Below, in pieces: positions 4,822-5,121 of a DNA stretch of 5,121 nt. Source of the DNA: SURF-32 sp964648365. Its GTDB lineage: Bacteria; Planctomycetota; Phycisphaerae; UBA1845. The translations under genes and the position numbers were made by a program. How positions within the stretch are numbered: position 1 is the stretch's first letter; each line of letters opens with the position of its first letter. The notes under the pieces were generated by a model, which was not told the DNA's origin, ran no database searches, and saw only the letters and a program-made list of their open reading frames with translations. The stretch spans positions 1 to 5,121 of the forward strand of contig CAZYLK010000285.1 of the NCBI GenBank assembly GCA_964648365.1, written 5' to 3'.

Positions 4822-5121
4822 ATGGAACGCCTCAGCAACATCAGAAACATCGGCATCTCGGCTCACATCGACTCCGGCAAGACCACGTTGACCGAGCGGA
4901 TTCTGTTTTACGCCGGACGCATCCACCGGATCCACGAGGTGAAAGGCAAGGACGGCGGGGCGACCATGGATTTCATGGACCTGGAGCGCGAGCGCGGCAT
5001 TACCATCACGTCCGCCGCGACGACCGTCCACTGGGCTGATACCGAGATCAACATCATCGACACGCCGGGTCACGTGGACTTCACGGTCGAGGTCGAGCGT
5101 TCGCTGCGCGTGCTGGATGGA
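4822..5121 (+). CDS. fusA: translation elongation factor G, N-terminal part (runs off the window)
   Basis: The first 100 residues of EF-G, the GTPase that drives ribosome translocation and, with ribosome recycling factor, subunit splitting. The G1/P-loop is AHIDSGKT (about 14-21), switch I contains RERGITITSAAT (about 61-72) with the conserved Thr, and G3 is DTPGH (about 85-89), followed by VDFTVEVERSLRVLDG. The SGKT variant and the HEVKGKDGG stretch before MDFMDLERERGI match, from memory, mitochondrial EF-G1 and the related planctomycete/spirochaete (spd) EF-Gs rather than the canonical HDGAATMDWM form. ATG at 4822 is the only plausible start, because TGA at 4798-4800 closes the frame upstream. 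No Shine-Dalgarno sequence is visible in front of it. The gene stands apart from rpsL/rpsG, at least on its left side. Confidence 0.96.
   Translation, partial: MERLSNIRNIGISAHIDSGKTTLTERILFYAGRIHRIHEVKGKDGGATMDFMDLERERGITITSAATTVHWADTEINIIDTPGHVDFTVEVERSLRVLDG

Noticed and set aside
4628..4891. 87-codon frame in the fusA leader
   Set aside because: Its ATG lies inside the -10 box, so it would not be in the transcript from that promoter. It crosses the terminator and overlaps fusA in a different frame.

Overview
This window is GC-rich chromosomal DNA, most likely from a planctomycete (Phycisphaerae-like or a related lineage). Three things point there. The start of an elongation factor G at the right edge has the wording of the planctomycete/spirochaete/mitochondrial EF-G group. 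There are three Gram-negative-style lipoproteins, one of them BamE-like. The left edge carries a secreted, acidic, beta-rich protein with an NW...P motif of the kind I associate with planctomycete exported proteins. The assignment is inference, since no rRNA gene is present.

Layout from left to right. A secreted 332-aa protein (97-1095, +) is followed by a terminator-like hairpin and about 330 bases of very GC-rich spacer with several inverted repeats. A small single-domain cupin (1425-1796, +) then converges on a 416-aa lipoprotein (1906-3156, -). The 109-base gap between their stops holds a degenerate 7-bp tandem repeat and a perfect 12-bp hairpin, probably a shared terminator. The minus-strand lipoprotein gene is divergent from a two-gene plus-strand unit. 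That unit has a good sigma-70-type promoter (3330-3359), a 209-aa lipoprotein of unknown function (3403-4032) and a 120-aa BamE/SmpA-like lipoprotein (4161-4523).

The last 600 bases are the most interesting part. An AT-rich island leads into a strong-looking promoter (4605-4632). About 110 nt later there is a textbook intrinsic terminator (hairpin plus T7, 4708-4747), and 75 nt beyond that starts fusA (4822, running off the window). I see no second promoter between terminator and fusA. The simplest readings are a fusA leader controlled by premature termination, a small RNA, or a terminator for the BamE-like operon that happens to follow an independent promoter. I could not match the 110-nt segment to a known RNA family.

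The genes do not form one pathway. Left to right they look like separate housekeeping and envelope units: an exported protein, a small metal-binding cupin, cell-envelope lipoproteins, and a translation factor. No mobile element, CRISPR array, tRNA or rRNA was found. I see no complete novel multi-gene system; the leader/terminator arrangement before fusA is the best candidate for undescribed biology.
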